58,476 nt of DNA from assembly GCA_001295905.1 (NCBI GenBank), contig LJHT01000074.1, forward strand, positions 1 to 58,476. Reading direction: 5' to 3'. Of this stretch, positions 8,595-18,813 are shown piece after piece. The number at the start of each line of letters is the position of its first letter. The first letter of the stretch is position 1. Source of the DNA: a beta proteobacterium AAP51 (GTDB lineage: Bacteria > Pseudomonadota > Gammaproteobacteria > Burkholderiales > Burkholderiaceae_C). Both the position numbers and the translations under genes were made by a program. The notes beneath the pieces were generated by a model. That model was not told the origin of the DNA. It searched no databases and worked only from the letters and a program-made list of their open reading frames with translations.

Positions 8595-8759
8595 GCGGCA
8601 TTGTCGCCCCGGCTTCATCTGGAGGTGTTCCCTGCGCCGGGCCGTCGCCCCGCGTCATGGAACTTGGCGAAATTGGCCGCTTTTGCCCGGCCTCTTCGGC
8701 CCTTCAGGGCCCCGGCGGCCGCCCGACACTGCGGCCATCACCGAATGGAGCCCTGCGTG

Positions 8760-9326
8760 ATGAACAGCATGACCGTCCCCGCCCCAGCCCCCGCCACCAG
8801 CACCACCCCGGCCACGACCGGTGGCACGGCCCTGCCCACCCATGCCAGTCTGCCCGCCAACCCGCGCGAAGTGCTGTCGTTCAAGCTTGGGGCCGAGGAA
8901 TACGGCATCGACATCCTGCGCGTGCAGGAGATCCGCGGCTACGAGGCGCCCACGCGCATCGCCAACGCGCCGCACTTCATCAAGGGCGTGGTCAACCTGC
9001 GCGGCGTCATCGTGCCGGTGGTCGACATGCGCCTGCGCTTCGGCCTGGCCGACGTGAGCTACAACGACTTCACCGTGGTCATCGTGCTGAACGTGGCGAA
9101 CCGCACCGTGGGCATGGTGGTCGATTCCGTCAGCGACGTGCTGGAACTGCCCCCGGGCCAGGTGAAACCGGCGCCCGAATTCAACGGCGCGGTCGACGCG
9201 ACCTACATCACGGGCATCGCCACGCTGAAACAGGGCGAGGCCGATCGCATGCTCATCCTGATGGACATCGAGGCGCTGATGCGCAGCCCCGAGATGGGCC
9301 TGACCGAGCCCGGCCAGATGCACTGA
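8760..9326 (+). CDS. cheW: CheW-like chemotaxis adaptor
   Basis: 188 residues. A Pro/Ala/Thr-rich N-terminal tail of about 35 residues precedes a full CheW domain: [20 protein letters not shown] in part, [18 protein letters not shown], and [14 protein letters not shown]. CheW couples methyl-accepting receptors to the CheA kinase. The ATG at 8760 has GGAG nine bases upstream; earlier in-frame ATGs lack this and give a non-family N-terminus. It stands alone: no cheA, cheY or receptor gene lies nearby, suggesting an additional CheW copy. Confidence 0.92.
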   Translation: MNSMTVPAPAPATSTTPATTGGTALPTHASLPANPREVLSFKLGAEEYGIDILRVQEIRGYEAPTRIANAPHFIKGVVNLRGVIVPVVDMRLRFGLADVSYNDFTVVIVLNVANRTVGMVVDSVSDVLELPPGQVKPAPEFNGAVDATYITGIATLKQGEADRMLILMDIEALMRSPEMGLTEPGQMH

Positions 9327-9335
9327 GAGCGGCGT

Positions 9336-9359
9336 CGAGGCGCGCGCGGCTGCGCCTCG
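9336..9359. terminator. Hairpin between convergent cheW and lolA
   Basis: CGAGGCGC and GCGCCTCG (9336-9343 and 9352-9359) form a perfect 8-base stem with an 8-base loop in the 37-base gap between convergent genes. No T-run follows on either strand, so this is a likely transcript-end structure rather than a classic intrinsic terminator. Confidence 0.5.
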
Positions 9360-9363
9360 CAGC

Positions 9364-9999
9364 CTACTGCTCGATCACGTCGGCCCCGGCTGGCGGTGTG
9401 AAGCGGAAACGCGCCGCATCCAGCGGCACATTGCCCTGGAAGCCGCTGAACTGCAGCAGCGAACGCTGGCCGAAGCTGTCGGTGATTTCCACCGCCGCCA
9501 GTTCCTTCCCCCTGAAGCCCAGCCGCAAGGACTGGAAAGGCCCGTCCTTCACCTTCGGGGTGGCCAGGGCCCAGACCAGGCCGGCGCCCTGCCCAGTAGC
9601 CGAGGGCTCGGCCTTCAGCACGAAATCCTTGTCGAGGTCGCCCCCCACCAGCAGCGCGGCCGGCGTGGCCCCCAGCGCCTGCGCCACGGGGCGCGAGCTG
9701 GCCTGGTTCAGGTCGGCGTCGTAGATCCACACCTTCACGCCATCGGCCACGATGGTCTGCTCGAAGGGCTTCGTGTAGGCGAAGCGGAAGCGGTTCGGGC
9801 GCTGGAACTCGAACTGGCCGCTGCTGGTTCGCTGGCGGGCACCGTCGGCCGAAGTGACGGTCTGCGTGAAGGCGGCGCGCCCGCTCTTCACCTCGTTCAC
9901 GAAGGCGCGCAAGGTGTCCACCGCGTCGGCGCGGGCCAGGCCGGAAGCCGTGAGGGCCCAGGCCGCCAGCGCCGCAGCGCCCAGGGTGCGCTTGATCAT
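9364..9999 (-). CDS. lolA: Outer-membrane lipoprotein carrier protein LolA
   Basis: 211 residues with signal peptide (about 1-24, ending LARA-D). The mature part has LolA features: [20 protein letters not shown], the strand [21 protein letters not shown] in part, and [10 protein letters not shown]. Periplasmic chaperone that receives lipoproteins from LolCDE and delivers them to LolB. Its ATG overlaps the ftsK stop (ATGA), the ftsK-lolA order common in proteobacteria. Confidence 0.94.
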   Translation of the reverse strand: MIKRTLGAAALAAWALTASGLARADAVDTLRAFVNEVKSGRAAFTQTVTSADGARQRTSSGQFEFQRPNRFRFAYTKPFEQTIVADGVKVWIYDADLNQASSRPVAQALGATPAALLVGGDLDKDFVLKAEPSATGQGAGLVWALATPKVKDGPFQSLRLGFRGKELAAVEITDSFGQRSLLQFSGFQGNVPLDAARFRFTPPAGADVIEQ

Positions 10000-12299
10000 T
10001 CGTCCCGCTTCGGGACGATGATGTCCCGGTTGCCGTTGTGTCCCATGGGCGATACGAGCCCGGATTGCTCCATTTGTTCCAGCAATCGCGCGGCGCGGTT
10101 GTAGCCGATGCGCAGGTGGCGCTGCACCAGCGAGATGCTGGCGCGCTTGTGCTGCAGCACCACGGCCACGGCCTGGTCGTACATGGCGTCGTTTTCGCCG
10201 CTGCCGCCGGGCGCACTGCCCAGGGCCGCATCGCCCTCGCCTTCCAGCACGCCGCCTTCCAGGATGCCCTCGATGTAGTTGGGTTCGCCCTGGGTCTTCA
10301 GGTAGCTCACCACGCGGTGCACCTCGTCGTCGCTGACGAAGGCGCCGTGCACGCGCACCGGCAGCCCGGTGCCGCTGGCCATGTAGAGCATGTCGCCCAT
10401 GCCCAGCAGCGCCTCGGCGCCCATCTGGTCGAGGATGGTGCGGCTGTCGATCTTGCTGCTGACCTGGAAGCTGATGCGCGTTGGAATGTTGGCCTTGATC
10501 AGGCCCGTGATCACGTCGACGCTGGGCCGCTGCGTGGCCAGGATGAGGTGCATGCCCGAAGCGCGTGCCTTCTGCGCCAGCCGCGCAATCAGCTCTTCGA
10601 TCTTCTTGCCCACCACCATCATCAGGTCGGCCAGTTCGTCGATGACGACGACGACATGTGGCAGGCGCTCGAGCGGCTCGGGCGCTTCCGGCGTCAGGCT
10701 GAAGGGGTTGGGCAGGATCTCGCCGCGCTCTGCGGCCTCGGCGATCTTCTTGTTGTAGCCGCCCAGGTTGCGCACGCCCAGCTTGCTCATCAGCTTGTAG
10801 CGGCGCTCCATCTCGCCCACGCACCAGTTCAGCGCGTTGGCGGCCTGCTTCATGTCGGTGACCACGGGCGCCAGCAGGTGCGGAATGCCTTCGTAGACGC
10901 TCATCTCCAGCATCTTCGGGTCGATGAGGATGAGCCGCACGTCGCGCGCCTCGGCCTTGTAGAGCAGGCTGAGGATCATCGCGTTGATGCCCACGCTCTT
11001 GCCCGAGCCCGTGGTGCCGGCCACCAGGCAGTGCGGCATCTTGGCCAGGTCGGCCACGATGGGCTTGCCGACGATGTCCTTGCCCAGGCCCATGGTCAGC
11101 TGGCTGCTCGAGTCGTTGTAGACCTCGCTGCCCAGGATCTCGCTGAGCTTGATGGTCTGGCGCCGCGCGTTGGGCAGTTCCAGCGCCATGTAGTTCTTGC
11201 CGGGGATGACCTCCACCACGCGGATGCTCACCAGCGACAGGCTGCGCGCCAGGTCCTTGGCCAGGTTGACGATCTGCGCGCCCTTCACGCCCGTGGCCGG
11301 CTCGATCTCGTAGCGCGTGATCACCGGGCCGGGGCTCGCCGCCACCACGCGCACTTCCACGCCGAAGTCCTTGAGCTTCTTCTCGATGAGCCGCGAGGTC
11401 ATCTCGATGCTCTCGGGCGTGACCAGCTCCTGACGCGCGCCCGCGGCGTCCAGCAGGTCGACCTGCGGCAACTTGGTGTCGGCCAGTTCCTGGAACAGTG
11501 GCTGCTGGCGCTCCTTGGCCACGCGGGGCGAAGGCGGCAGGTCCACCAGCACGGGCTCGATCAGCACCGGCAGGTGTTCCTGCAGTTCCTGGCGCTGCTC
11601 GGCCACCACGGCCTCGCGCTCGCGCGCGGCCCGCTCGCCCAGACGGCGGTCTTCCTCGGCCTCACGCTTGTCTTGCCGGTTTTCGCGCAGGCGGTCGAAG
11701 GCGGCGCCCAGGGCCTCGGCCAGGTGCAGCCAGGAAAAGCGCAGCGCCAACGAACTGCCGACCACCAGCAGGGCGATCCACAGCACGCCCGAACCGGCGA
11801 AGCCCAGCCACTCCATCGACAGCGGCCCCAGCGTGTAGCCCAGCACACCACCGGCATGGCCCGGCAGCAGCGTCTCCCAGCGGTACAGCCGCGTCCATTC
11901 CAGCGAGGCGCTGGCGGCCAGCAACAGCACCAGGCCCAGCCAGAACATCCACCGCGGCGGCGCGGGCGCATCGGATGGCCCGCGCAGCAAGCGCGCCAGC
12001 GCCGAGAGCCAGGCCCGCAAGCCCACGGGCACCAGCCACCAGGCCGAGAAACCGAAGAGGAAGAGCGCCATGTCCGAGACCCGCGCGCCCAGCACGCCGG
12101 CCTTGTTCTGCAGCGCCTGGCCTGTACCCGAAGTGCTGAACGCCGTATCCCCGGCGTGGTGCGTGGCCATGGCCAGCAGGAACAGCAGCCAGGCCAGCGC
12201 GCCCGCGATCAGCAGCGCCTGCTGGCGCCAGCGGGGAGATTCGGTTGCACCCGACGGCAGAGGCGCATCCCCACGCAGGGTACCGAGAGAGAAGCTCAT
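9996..12299 (-). CDS. ftsK: DNA translocase FtsK
   Basis: 767 residues. N-terminal domain with about four membrane segments (roughly 28-50, 70-95, 115-135, 160-190), a short Glu/Arg-rich linker, then alpha/beta motor with Walker [22 protein letters not shown] and [13 protein letters not shown], and a C-terminal winged-helix gamma domain ([20 protein letters not shown]) that reads KOPS sites. Couples chromosome dimer resolution to division. The short linker places it with the SpoIIIE/FtsK form lacking a long Pro/Gln linker. Start MSFSLG at 12299 lies just before the repeat element; a longer frame would translate the repeat and is rejected. Confidence 0.95.
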   Translation of the reverse strand: MSFSLGTLRGDAPLPSGATESPRWRQQALLIAGALAWLLFLLAMATHHAGDTAFSTSGTGQALQNKAGVLGARVSDMALFLFGFSAWWLVPVGLRAWLSALARLLRGPSDAPAPPRWMFWLGLVLLLAASASLEWTRLYRWETLLPGHAGGVLGYTLGPLSMEWLGFAGSGVLWIALLVVGSSLALRFSWLHLAEALGAAFDRLRENRQDKREAEEDRRLGERAAREREAVVAEQRQELQEHLPVLIEPVLVDLPPSPRVAKERQQPLFQELADTKLPQVDLLDAAGARQELVTPESIEMTSRLIEKKLKDFGVEVRVVAASPGPVITRYEIEPATGVKGAQIVNLAKDLARSLSLVSIRVVEVIPGKNYMALELPNARRQTIKLSEILGSEVYNDSSSQLTMGLGKDIVGKPIVADLAKMPHCLVAGTTGSGKSVGINAMILSLLYKAEARDVRLILIDPKMLEMSVYEGIPHLLAPVVTDMKQAANALNWCVGEMERRYKLMSKLGVRNLGGYNKKIAEAAERGEILPNPFSLTPEAPEPLERLPHVVVVIDELADLMMVVGKKIEELIARLAQKARASGMHLILATQRPSVDVITGLIKANIPTRISFQVSSKIDSRTILDQMGAEALLGMGDMLYMASGTGLPVRVHGAFVSDDEVHRVVSYLKTQGEPNYIEGILEGGVLEGEGDAALGSAPGGSGENDAMYDQAVAVVLQHKRASISLVQRHLRIGYNRAARLLEQMEQSGLVSPMGHNGNRDIIVPKRDE

Positions 12300-12316
12300 C
12301 CCAACGTCACGCGACC

Positions 12317-12400
12317 AAGCTTCCCGCCGCGGAACCGGCTTTGCCGGGCCGCCGGCGGACGGCACCCCTGGGGGGTAGCGAGCGCAAGCGAGCTTGGGGG
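12317..12400 (-). repeat. Dispersed structured element, family 1 (copy R1) between crp-like gene and ftsK
   Basis: Starts right after the TGA of the Crp/Fnr gene. Contains a three-tier hairpin: outer CCGCCG/CGGCGG, then CGG/CCG, an AA-versus-G internal loop, then CCGGC-TTT-GCCGG; next to it a CCCC/GGGG palindrome and a direct repeat of AGCGAGC. Other copies: 54314-54398, 29881-29961, 36444-36519 and 46070-46145. Outer stems differ in sequence but always pair. Confidence 0.8.
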
Positions 12401-13069
12401 TCAATCATTAGGAAGGCGTTCCTTGATCACCACCGACCCGGTCTCCTGCGTCTCGATGACGCCGCGCTCTTCCAGGTCCTTCATGACCCGGCTGACCATC
12501 TCGCGCGAGGCGCCCACCACCTTGGCCATGTCCTGGCGGCTGACCTTGTGGCGGATGATCTTCACGCCGTCCACTTCTTCGGCCATGTCCAGCAGCGTGC
12601 GCGCCACGCGGCCGTAGACGTCGAGCAAGGCCAGGCTTTCGATCTGCCGGTCGGCGTTGCGCAGGCGCTTCACCAGGCCGCGCAGGATGCCGTAGCTGAG
12701 CGTGCTGTTCTCGGGCAGGCAGCGCGCAAAGTCGGCGCGGGCCAGCACGAGCATGTCGGTCTGGATTTCGGCGCGCACGGTGGCGCTGTGCGGTTCGTTG
12801 TCGATGAGGCTCATCTCGCCCACGTAGTCACCGGCTTCCAGCACCGCCAGGATGACCTCGCGGCCGCGCGTGTCGGCCGTCAGCACGCGGGCGCGGCCGT
12901 TGAGCAGGATGAACAGGCTGTTGCTCTTGCGGCCCTGCTCCACCACCAGTTCACCACGTCGGAAGCGCCTTTTCACCACGCTGTCGGCGATGGCCTGCGC
13001 CTGTTCGGCGGTGAGCATCGAAAACAAAGGCACTCGGCGGATCAGGTCCAGGTTGGACAGCATCGACAT
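12401..13069 (-). CDS. Crp/Fnr-family transcriptional regulator
   Basis: 222 residues: N-terminal cyclic-nucleotide-binding beta-roll (about 14-125, with [13 protein letters not shown] and [19 protein letters not shown]), a dimer helix, and a C-terminal winged helix ([20 protein letters not shown] near 172-191). No Cys cluster for an Fe-S centre, so Crp-like rather than Fnr-like. Homologues in betaproteobacteria act as CRP-type global regulators, some of which bind c-di-GMP (Clp) rather than cAMP; the ligand cannot be told by eye. Divergent from trxB over a 217-base gap; upstream of ftsK on the same strand, with element R1 between. Confidence 0.9.
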   Translation of the reverse strand: MSMLSNLDLIRRVPLFSMLTAEQAQAIADSVVKRRFRRGELVVEQGRKSNSLFILLNGRARVLTADTRGREVILAVLEAGDYVGEMSLIDNEPHSATVRAEIQTDMLVLARADFARCLPENSTLSYGILRGLVKRLRNADRQIESLALLDVYGRVARTLLDMAEEVDGVKIIRHKVSRQDMAKVVGASREMVSRVMKDLEERGVIETQETGSVVIKERLPND

Positions 13070-13157
13070 CGACAGGGCTCCTCTTGTGATCTTCTCTGGC
13101 CTGGCAGGCCGGTGCGTCTGCGCGCCGTCTGCAAGAATGCCGCTATTGTGCCCATAG

Positions 13158-14243
<1,086 letters not shown>

Positions 14244-14248
14244 GCGGC

Positions 14249-14275
14249 GCTTCAGCCTTGGCTTGAAGCTATACT
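14249..14275 (+). promoter_or_regulatory. Inverted repeat and candidate -10 (TATACT) before rpmB
   Basis: GCTTCA...TGAAGC (14249-14269) pairs just after the trxB stop, and TATACT (14270-14275) follows. A -35 at 17 bases is weak. The 160-base leader down to rpmB also holds CCCC-GCTC-GGGG. Inference: trxB transcript end plus the rpmB-rpmG promoter; low certainty. Confidence 0.35.
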
Positions 14276-14434
14276 AGAAGGCTTTGCTGATTGCAACGGG
14301 CGCTTTTTGGGCCCGTCTGCTGGGGCAAACACGGGAAACCGCCACCCGCATCTGGCGAGGTCAAGCCGTCTCCCACCGCCTGCGCCCCGCTCGGGGTTGG
14401 CCAGCGGTGCCGGCTGTTCAAGAAAGAGCTTCCT

Positions 14435-14668
14435 ATGGCACGCAAGTGCGAAGTGACGGGCAAGGGCCCGATGGTGGGGAACCATGTGTCCCACGCCAAC
14501 AACAAGACCAAGCGTCGTTTCCTGCCCAACCTGCAGTACCGGCGCTTCTGGGTGGAAAGCGAGAACCGCTGGGTGCGCCTGCGCATCACCAACGCGGCGC
14601 TGCGCTTGATCGACAAGAAGGGTATCGACGTGGTCCTCGCCGACCTGCGTGCCCGCGGCGCAATCTAA
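14435..14668 (+). CDS. rpmB: 50S ribosomal protein L28
   Basis: 77 residues, exact family length. [15 protein letters not shown] at the N-terminus, [13 protein letters not shown] and the C-terminal [20 protein letters not shown] match L28. Component of the large subunit. Followed 12 bases later by rpmG, the usual rpmBG operon; TAAGGAG between them supplies the rpmG ribosome-binding site. Confidence 0.97.
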   Translation: MARKCEVTGKGPMVGNHVSHANNKTKRRFLPNLQYRRFWVESENRWVRLRITNAALRLIDKKGIDVVLADLRARGAI

Positions 14669-14680
14669 GGAGCACACACC

Positions 14681-14851
14681 ATGGCAAGCAAAGGCGGCCG
14701 CGAGAAGATCAAGCTGGAAAGCACGGCAGGCACCGGGCATTTCTACACCACCAGCAAGAACAAGAAGACCACGCCCGAGAAGCTCGAATTCCTGAAGTTC
14801 GACCCGAAGGCACGCAAGCACGTCCTGTACAAGGAAGTGAAGCTGAAGTAA
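14681..14851 (+). CDS. rpmG: 50S ribosomal protein L33
   Basis: 56 residues: [20 protein letters not shown] in the N-terminal part, then FYTTSKNKK and [17 protein letters not shown] at the end. No Cys pairs, so it is the zinc-independent (C-minus) form of L33. Preceded by AAGGAG nine bases before the ATG. Ends 22 bases before a classic intrinsic terminator. Confidence 0.97.
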   Translation: MASKGGREKIKLESTAGTGHFYTTSKNKKTTPEKLEFLKFDPKARKHVLYKEVKLK

Positions 14852-14872
14852 CCGGCCTCGGCCGAGACGCAG

Positions 14873-14896
14873 AAACCCGCCGCTGGCGGGTTTTTT
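14873..14896 (+). terminator. Rho-independent terminator of rpmB-rpmG
   Basis: CCCGCC-GCT-GGCGGG (14876-14890) with AAA before and TTTTTT after: a textbook intrinsic terminator 25 bases downstream of rpmG. Confidence 0.92.
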
Positions 14897-14934
14897 CTTG
14901 CCTGCACCAGGCCTTTCGGCCCCGCACAGGCATG

Positions 14935-14955
14935 AAAAAGGGGCCCGAGGGCCCC
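14935..14955 (-). terminator. Rho-independent terminator of the liv binding-protein gene
   Basis: On the minus strand GGGGCCC-TC-GGGCCCC (14955-14940) is followed by TTTTT (14939-14935), 55 bases after the stop of the gene at 15011-16159. Confidence 0.9.
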
Positions 14956-15010
14956 TGGGGTGAGACACGCTGCGAAGGCGGCAATGGCGGCGCAAAGGCC
15001 GCCGCCGGCG

Positions 15011-16159
15011 TCAGCGCACGACGCCCATCGATTCCTTGTTGCCACCCTTGTAGGTGTACAGGGTGAGCGCGCCGTTCTTGATGTCGCCCTTGCCGTCGAA
15101 GGCGATGTTGCCCGTGACGCCCTTGTGCTCGATCTTGGCCAGCACCGGCAGGTACTTCGCCGGCTCGGCCGAACCGGCCTTCACCATGGCGGCCACCATC
15201 ACGTTCACGGCGTCGTAGACGTACGGGGCGTAGATTTGCACGTCGGCGTTGAACTTGGTCTTGAACTTGGCGCGGAAGTCGCTCATCGCCTTCACGGCCG
15301 CGGCGTCCTTCGGGTCGATGCCACCGGCCTCGGCGCACACCACCTGGCCGTCGGCCATGGTGCCGGCCGCCAGCTTGGGCAGTTCGCCCGAGCAGATGCC
15401 GTCGCCGCCCATGAACTTGGCATCGATGCCCAGCTGCTTCATCTGGCGCAGCATCGGGCCGGCCACGGCGTCCATGCCGCCGAAGAACACCACGTCGGGC
15501 TTCTTGGCCCGCAGGCTGGTCAGGATGGCGGTGAAGTCGGTGGCCTTGTCGCTGGTGAACTCACGACCCACGGTCTTGCCGCCGGCGGCCTTCACGCCCT
15601 TCTCGAACTCGTCGGCCACGCCCTGGCCATAGGCCGTGCGGTCGTCGATGACGACGATGCTCTTGCCCTTGAGCTGGGTGACGGCGTACTTGCCGAGGGT
15701 GCCGCCCAGGTGCACGTCGTCAGCCACCACGCGGAAGGCCGTCTTGTAGCCGTTGCGGGTGTACTTGGGGTTGGTGGCGCTGGGGCTGATCTGCGGGATG
15801 CCGGCGTCGCTGTAGATCTTCGAAGCGGGGATGGTGGTGCCGCTGTTCAGGTGGCCGATGACACCGTTGACCTTGCTGTCCACCAGCTTCTGCGCGGCGG
15901 CGGTGCCTTGCTTCGGGTCACCGGCGTCATCTTCGGCCAGCAGCTCGAACTTCACCTTCTTGCCGCCGATGGTCACGCCCTTGGCGTTGAGCTCGTCGAT
16001 GGCCATGCGGGCACCGTTCTCGTTGTCCTTGCCCAGGTGGGCGATGCCGCCGCTGGTGGGGCCGACGTGGCCGATCTTCACGACCATGTCCTGCGCGAAC
16101 ACCGAACCGCCCAGCAACAGGGCCGTGGCGCCGACGATCAGGTTCAGTTTGACTTGCAT
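15011..16159 (-). CDS. livK: Branched-chain amino acid ABC transporter substrate-binding protein
   Basis: 382 residues. Signal peptide (1-22, ending VFA-Q), then type I periplasmic binding fold: VVKIGHVGPTSGGIAHLGKD, HLNSGTTIPASKIY, SPSATNPKYT, VIDDRTAYGQG and VFFGGMDAVAGPMLRQ. The SGTT and TAYG segments are those that contact the amino acid in LivJ/LivK. Monocistronic, with GGAGG seven bases before the ATG and its own terminator. It presumably feeds LivHMGF encoded 8 kb away; separate placement allows higher expression of the binding protein. Confidence 0.93.
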   Translation of the reverse strand: MQVKLNLIVGATALLLGGSVFAQDMVVKIGHVGPTSGGIAHLGKDNENGARMAIDELNAKGVTIGGKKVKFELLAEDDAGDPKQGTAAAQKLVDSKVNGVIGHLNSGTTIPASKIYSDAGIPQISPSATNPKYTRNGYKTAFRVVADDVHLGGTLGKYAVTQLKGKSIVVIDDRTAYGQGVADEFEKGVKAAGGKTVGREFTSDKATDFTAILTSLRAKKPDVVFFGGMDAVAGPMLRQMKQLGIDAKFMGGDGICSGELPKLAAGTMADGQVVCAEAGGIDPKDAAAVKAMSDFRAKFKTKFNADVQIYAPYVYDAVNVMVAAMVKAGSAEPAKYLPVLAKIEHKGVTGNIAFDGKGDIKNGALTLYTYKGGNKESMGVVR

Positions 16160-16352
16160 GCAAATACCTCCGGTTGGAATGTTGTCGCGTCAGAAAAGTG
16201 TCATGTCGCGAACCAAAACACGATAACTCAAAACCCCCAGGCCACCCAAGCACGACCTGTGCCCGCAGCACTCCCGCCACGCCGGCCCCACTGCCAACGC
16301 CTGGGGGCGGAAGTGCGCCTACAGGGTCTGCCCGGATGCGTCGGATGCACCG

Positions 16353-16379
16353 GAAGGCGCAGCGCACCGCAGCGCCTTC
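16353..16379 (-). terminator. Hairpin overlapping the stop of the gene after holC
   Basis: GAAGGCGC and GCGCCTTC (16353-16360 and 16372-16379) pair perfectly, and the TGA at 16380-16378 runs into the first arm. No T-run follows. Likely the 3' end of the pepA-holC transcript. Confidence 0.5.
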
Positions 16380-16827
16380 AGCGCGCCCCGGTGCGGCGCT
16401 GCAGCGCGCGTTTCACGGCATCGTTCACCAGGCCGTGCAGCGCGCTGCCGAGTTCGCCGCGGGCCTCGCGGATCAAACCTTCGGCCGCACGCGCCAGGGC
16501 GGGCGCCAGGGCCTCGCGCAGGCGCGCCTCGAACAGCATGTCCAGCCGCGGCTGCAGTTCGGCCAGCACCTCGGTCACGAGGGCCTGGGTGTCGATGGGG
16601 GGCGGTTCGTTCGGCGCCGGTGCCGGCGCCGCAGACGCTGCCCAGGCGTTGGGCGTGGTGCCCCCGGCCGCATCGGGCACTGGCGCGGGGGGCACTTCCT
16701 CTGCCAGCAGGGCCGTCTCTTCGGCGCCGTTGCCCGGCCCGCCGTGCGCCGGCATGGCGTGCAGTTCCACCACCTCGGTGAGCGTGGGCACGCGGTCGGC
16801 GCCGGGTGGCGCGGTGTCTTCATTCAC
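16378..16827 (-). CDS. Small protein of unknown function, acidic/proline-rich N-terminus and helical C-terminus
   Basis: 149 residues from a GTG start. Residues 1-85 are Ala/Pro/Glu-rich and probably disordered; 88-149 are predicted amphipathic helix (TQALVTEVLAELQPRLDMLF, then REALAPALARAAEGLI). I do not recognise a family. The GTG at 16827 was chosen because AGGAGG lies eight bases upstream and it overlaps the holC stop by eight bases; an ATG seven codons earlier (16848) is the alternative but would include the ribosome-binding site in the coding region. Third gene of pepA-holC; possibly a holC-linked accessory protein. Confidence 0.7.
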   Translation of the reverse strand: MNEDTAPPGADRVPTLTEVVELHAMPAHGGPGNGAEETALLAEEVPPAPVPDAAGGTTPNAWAASAAPAPAPNEPPPIDTQALVTEVLAELQPRLDMLFEARLREALAPALARAAEGLIREARGELGSALHGLVNDAVKRALQRRTGAR

Positions 16828-17287
16828 GGCCCGCTCCTCCTGCGGCATGGTGCTTGATCTCCAGCCCGGCGGCCTTGTAGGCCCGCCAGCGCTGGCGGCC
16901 GAGTTCGGTAGCCTCGGGGTCGCTGGCCACCACCTCGATCAGGCGCTCGAACCCATCCAGGTTCTTCGGCGCCTCGGCCCCCAGGTTCACGAGCACGCGT
17001 GGCGCGGCGGCCGGCTGCGCCGCACCGGCCTCGGCGGCATCCCGCGCCAGCCACAGCGGCGTGCGTGCGGCCACCGCCGGCCGCGCGCCGGGCATGCGCA
17101 CATGCGGCAGGAACTCGCGCTCGTCGAAGACCCAGAGCGCCCGGTCGAGTTCGGCCAGCACTTCTTCAGGCGCCGTCACCAGCACGCGCGCCCCCTGGCG
17201 CTGCGCCTTGCGCAGCAGGCGGCAGGCGAAGGCGACGCTGTCTTCCACGCCGGTGTGGAATTCCACCTCGCCGGGGCCTGCTGCCAT
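16820..17287 (-). CDS. holC: DNA polymerase III chi subunit
   Basis: 155 residues. N-terminal EVEFHTGVEDSVAFACRLLRKA, then LDRALWVFDEREFLPHVR and the C-terminal RWRAYKAAGLEIKHH are HolC features. Chi links the clamp loader to single-strand binding protein. Lies 41 bases after pepA, the usual pepA-holC arrangement. Confidence 0.9.
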   Translation of the reverse strand: MAAGPGEVEFHTGVEDSVAFACRLLRKAQRQGARVLVTAPEEVLAELDRALWVFDEREFLPHVRMPGARPAVAARTPLWLARDAAEAGAAQPAAAPRVLVNLGAEAPKNLDGFERLIEVVASDPEATELGRQRWRAYKAAGLEIKHHAAGGAGRE

Positions 17288-17328
17288 GTCCGCAGGGTGG
17301 GCGTTCAGCGCGCTGCCAGGGCCGGCCT

Positions 17329-18786
17329 TCAGCGGGCGCGCGACAGCACGAAGTGCACCAGCAGCGGCACCGGGCGGCCCGTGGCGCCCTTGGCCACGCC
17401 TGATTTCCAGGCCGTGCCGGCGATGTCGAGGTGGGCCCAGCGCAGCTTGCCGGTGAAGCGCTGCAGGAACTTGGCCGCCGTGATGGAGCCACCCGCACGC
17501 CCGCCCACGTTGCCCATGTCGGCGAAGTTGCTCTTCAGCGCTTCGTCGTACTCTTCATCCAGCGGCATGCGCCAGGCGGGGTCGAGCGCGGCATCGCCGG
17601 CAGCCAGCAGTTCGGCGGCCAACGCGTCGTCGGGGCTGAAGAGGCCCGTGCGGTGGTGGCCCAGCGCAATGACGCAGGCGCCGGTGAGCGTGGCGATGTC
17701 CACCACCACGGCCGGCTTGAAGCGCTCGGCATAGGTCAGCGCGTCGCACAGGATGAGCCGGCCCTCGGCATCGGTGTTCAGCACCTCGATGGTCTGGCCC
17801 GACATGCTCTTGACCACATCGCCCGGCTTCACGGCTCGGCCGCTGGGCATGTTCTCGCAGGCCGGGATGATGCCGATCAGGTTCACCTTGGCCTTCATCG
17901 CCGCCACGGCCTTCAGCGTGCCCAGCACGCTGGCGGCGCCGCCCATGTCGAACTTCATCTCGTCCATCTCGGCGGCCGGCTTGATGCTGATGCCGCCGGT
18001 GTCGAAGGTGATGCCCTTGCCCACCAGCACCACCGGCGCTGCGGTCTTGGCGGCGCCCTCGTAGCGCGCGACGATGAACTTCAGCGGCTCGTCCGAGCCC
18101 TGGGCCACGGCCAGGAAGGAACCCATGCCCAGCTTCTCGCAGGCCTTGCGGTCGAGCACTTCCACCTTCAGGCCATGCTCCTTGCCCAGCTTCTGGGCCT
18201 GCTGCGCCAGGAAGGTGGGGGTGCAGTGGTTGCCCGGGCGGTTGGCGCATTCACGCGCCAGCGCCGTGCCTTCGGCTATGGCTTTGGCGCGCTGCAGGGC
18301 TGCGCCCAGCATGGCGGCATCGGCCTTCGCGCACACCAGTGACACCACGGCCAGCTTGCCCGCGGGCGGGGCGCTGGGCTTGGTTTCGCGATAGACGTAG
18401 CTGTTTTCGCTGATGGCGGCCACCAGGGCTTCGGCCTGGGCGGCGGTCCAGCTGGCGCCAGCCAGGGCCACGGCCAGCGACTTCGCGCCGCCGGTCTTCA
18501 GGTAGGCCACGGCCAGGCCCAGCGTCTTGCGCAGGGCCTTGGGCGAGGCGTCACCCACCGCCGCAAACAGCACGCGCTCGGCCTTCACGCCGGGCACGTG
18601 GTGGGCGTACAGCGTCTGCCCGGCCTTGCAGGCGAAATCACCGCTGCTGATGGCGCCGGCCAACACGGTGGCCAAGGGGGCTTCCAAGCCTTCGGGGGGG
18701 GTCTCGCCGGCCACCAGCACGAGCAGCGCGTCGGTGGCCACGCCAGGCAGTCCGGCCGCTGCGGCCACTTGCGTCTTGAAGTCCAT
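17329..18786 (-). CDS. pepA: Leucyl aminopeptidase (M17)
   Basis: 485 residues. Metal-binding catalytic domain with VGKGITFDTGGISIKP, DMGGAASVLG and the signature NTDAEGRLILCDAL. Cytosolic, zinc/manganese-dependent aminopeptidase; homologues can also bind DNA. ATG at 18786 (MDFKTQ) fits the family; an ATG four codons upstream is also open. Its start is only 27 bases from the divergent lptF start, so each gene's promoter must lie close to or within the other. Confidence 0.95.
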   Translation of the reverse strand: MDFKTQVAAAAGLPGVATDALLVLVAGETPPEGLEAPLATVLAGAISSGDFACKAGQTLYAHHVPGVKAERVLFAAVGDASPKALRKTLGLAVAYLKTGGAKSLAVALAGASWTAAQAEALVAAISENSYVYRETKPSAPPAGKLAVVSLVCAKADAAMLGAALQRAKAIAEGTALARECANRPGNHCTPTFLAQQAQKLGKEHGLKVEVLDRKACEKLGMGSFLAVAQGSDEPLKFIVARYEGAAKTAAPVVLVGKGITFDTGGISIKPAAEMDEMKFDMGGAASVLGTLKAVAAMKAKVNLIGIIPACENMPSGRAVKPGDVVKSMSGQTIEVLNTDAEGRLILCDALTYAERFKPAVVVDIATLTGACVIALGHHRTGLFSPDDALAAELLAAGDAALDPAWRMPLDEEYDEALKSNFADMGNVGGRAGGSITAAKFLQRFTGKLRWAHLDIAGTAWKSGVAKGATGRPVPLLVHFVLSRAR

Positions 18787-18813
18787 AATTACTTTCAACC
18801 CGAAAAACGAACG

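Noticed and set aside
12300..12404. N-terminal extension of FtsK into element R1
   Set aside because: Codons there translate the dispersed repeat; other copies of the repeat occur outside any gene.
10038..12617. Long open frame (859 codons) antisense to ftsK
   Set aside because: Composition is the His/Gln/Arg/Ala-rich pattern created by reading high-GC codons backwards; ftsK on the other strand has all its motifs.
12401..13069. Fnr-type oxygen sensor for the first Crp/Fnr gene
   Set aside because: No Cys cluster to hold an iron-sulfur centre.
14960..17734. Open frame of 924 codons antisense to livK, holC and pepA
   Set aside because: Spans several real genes on the other strand plus their terminator and has no recognisable domain.
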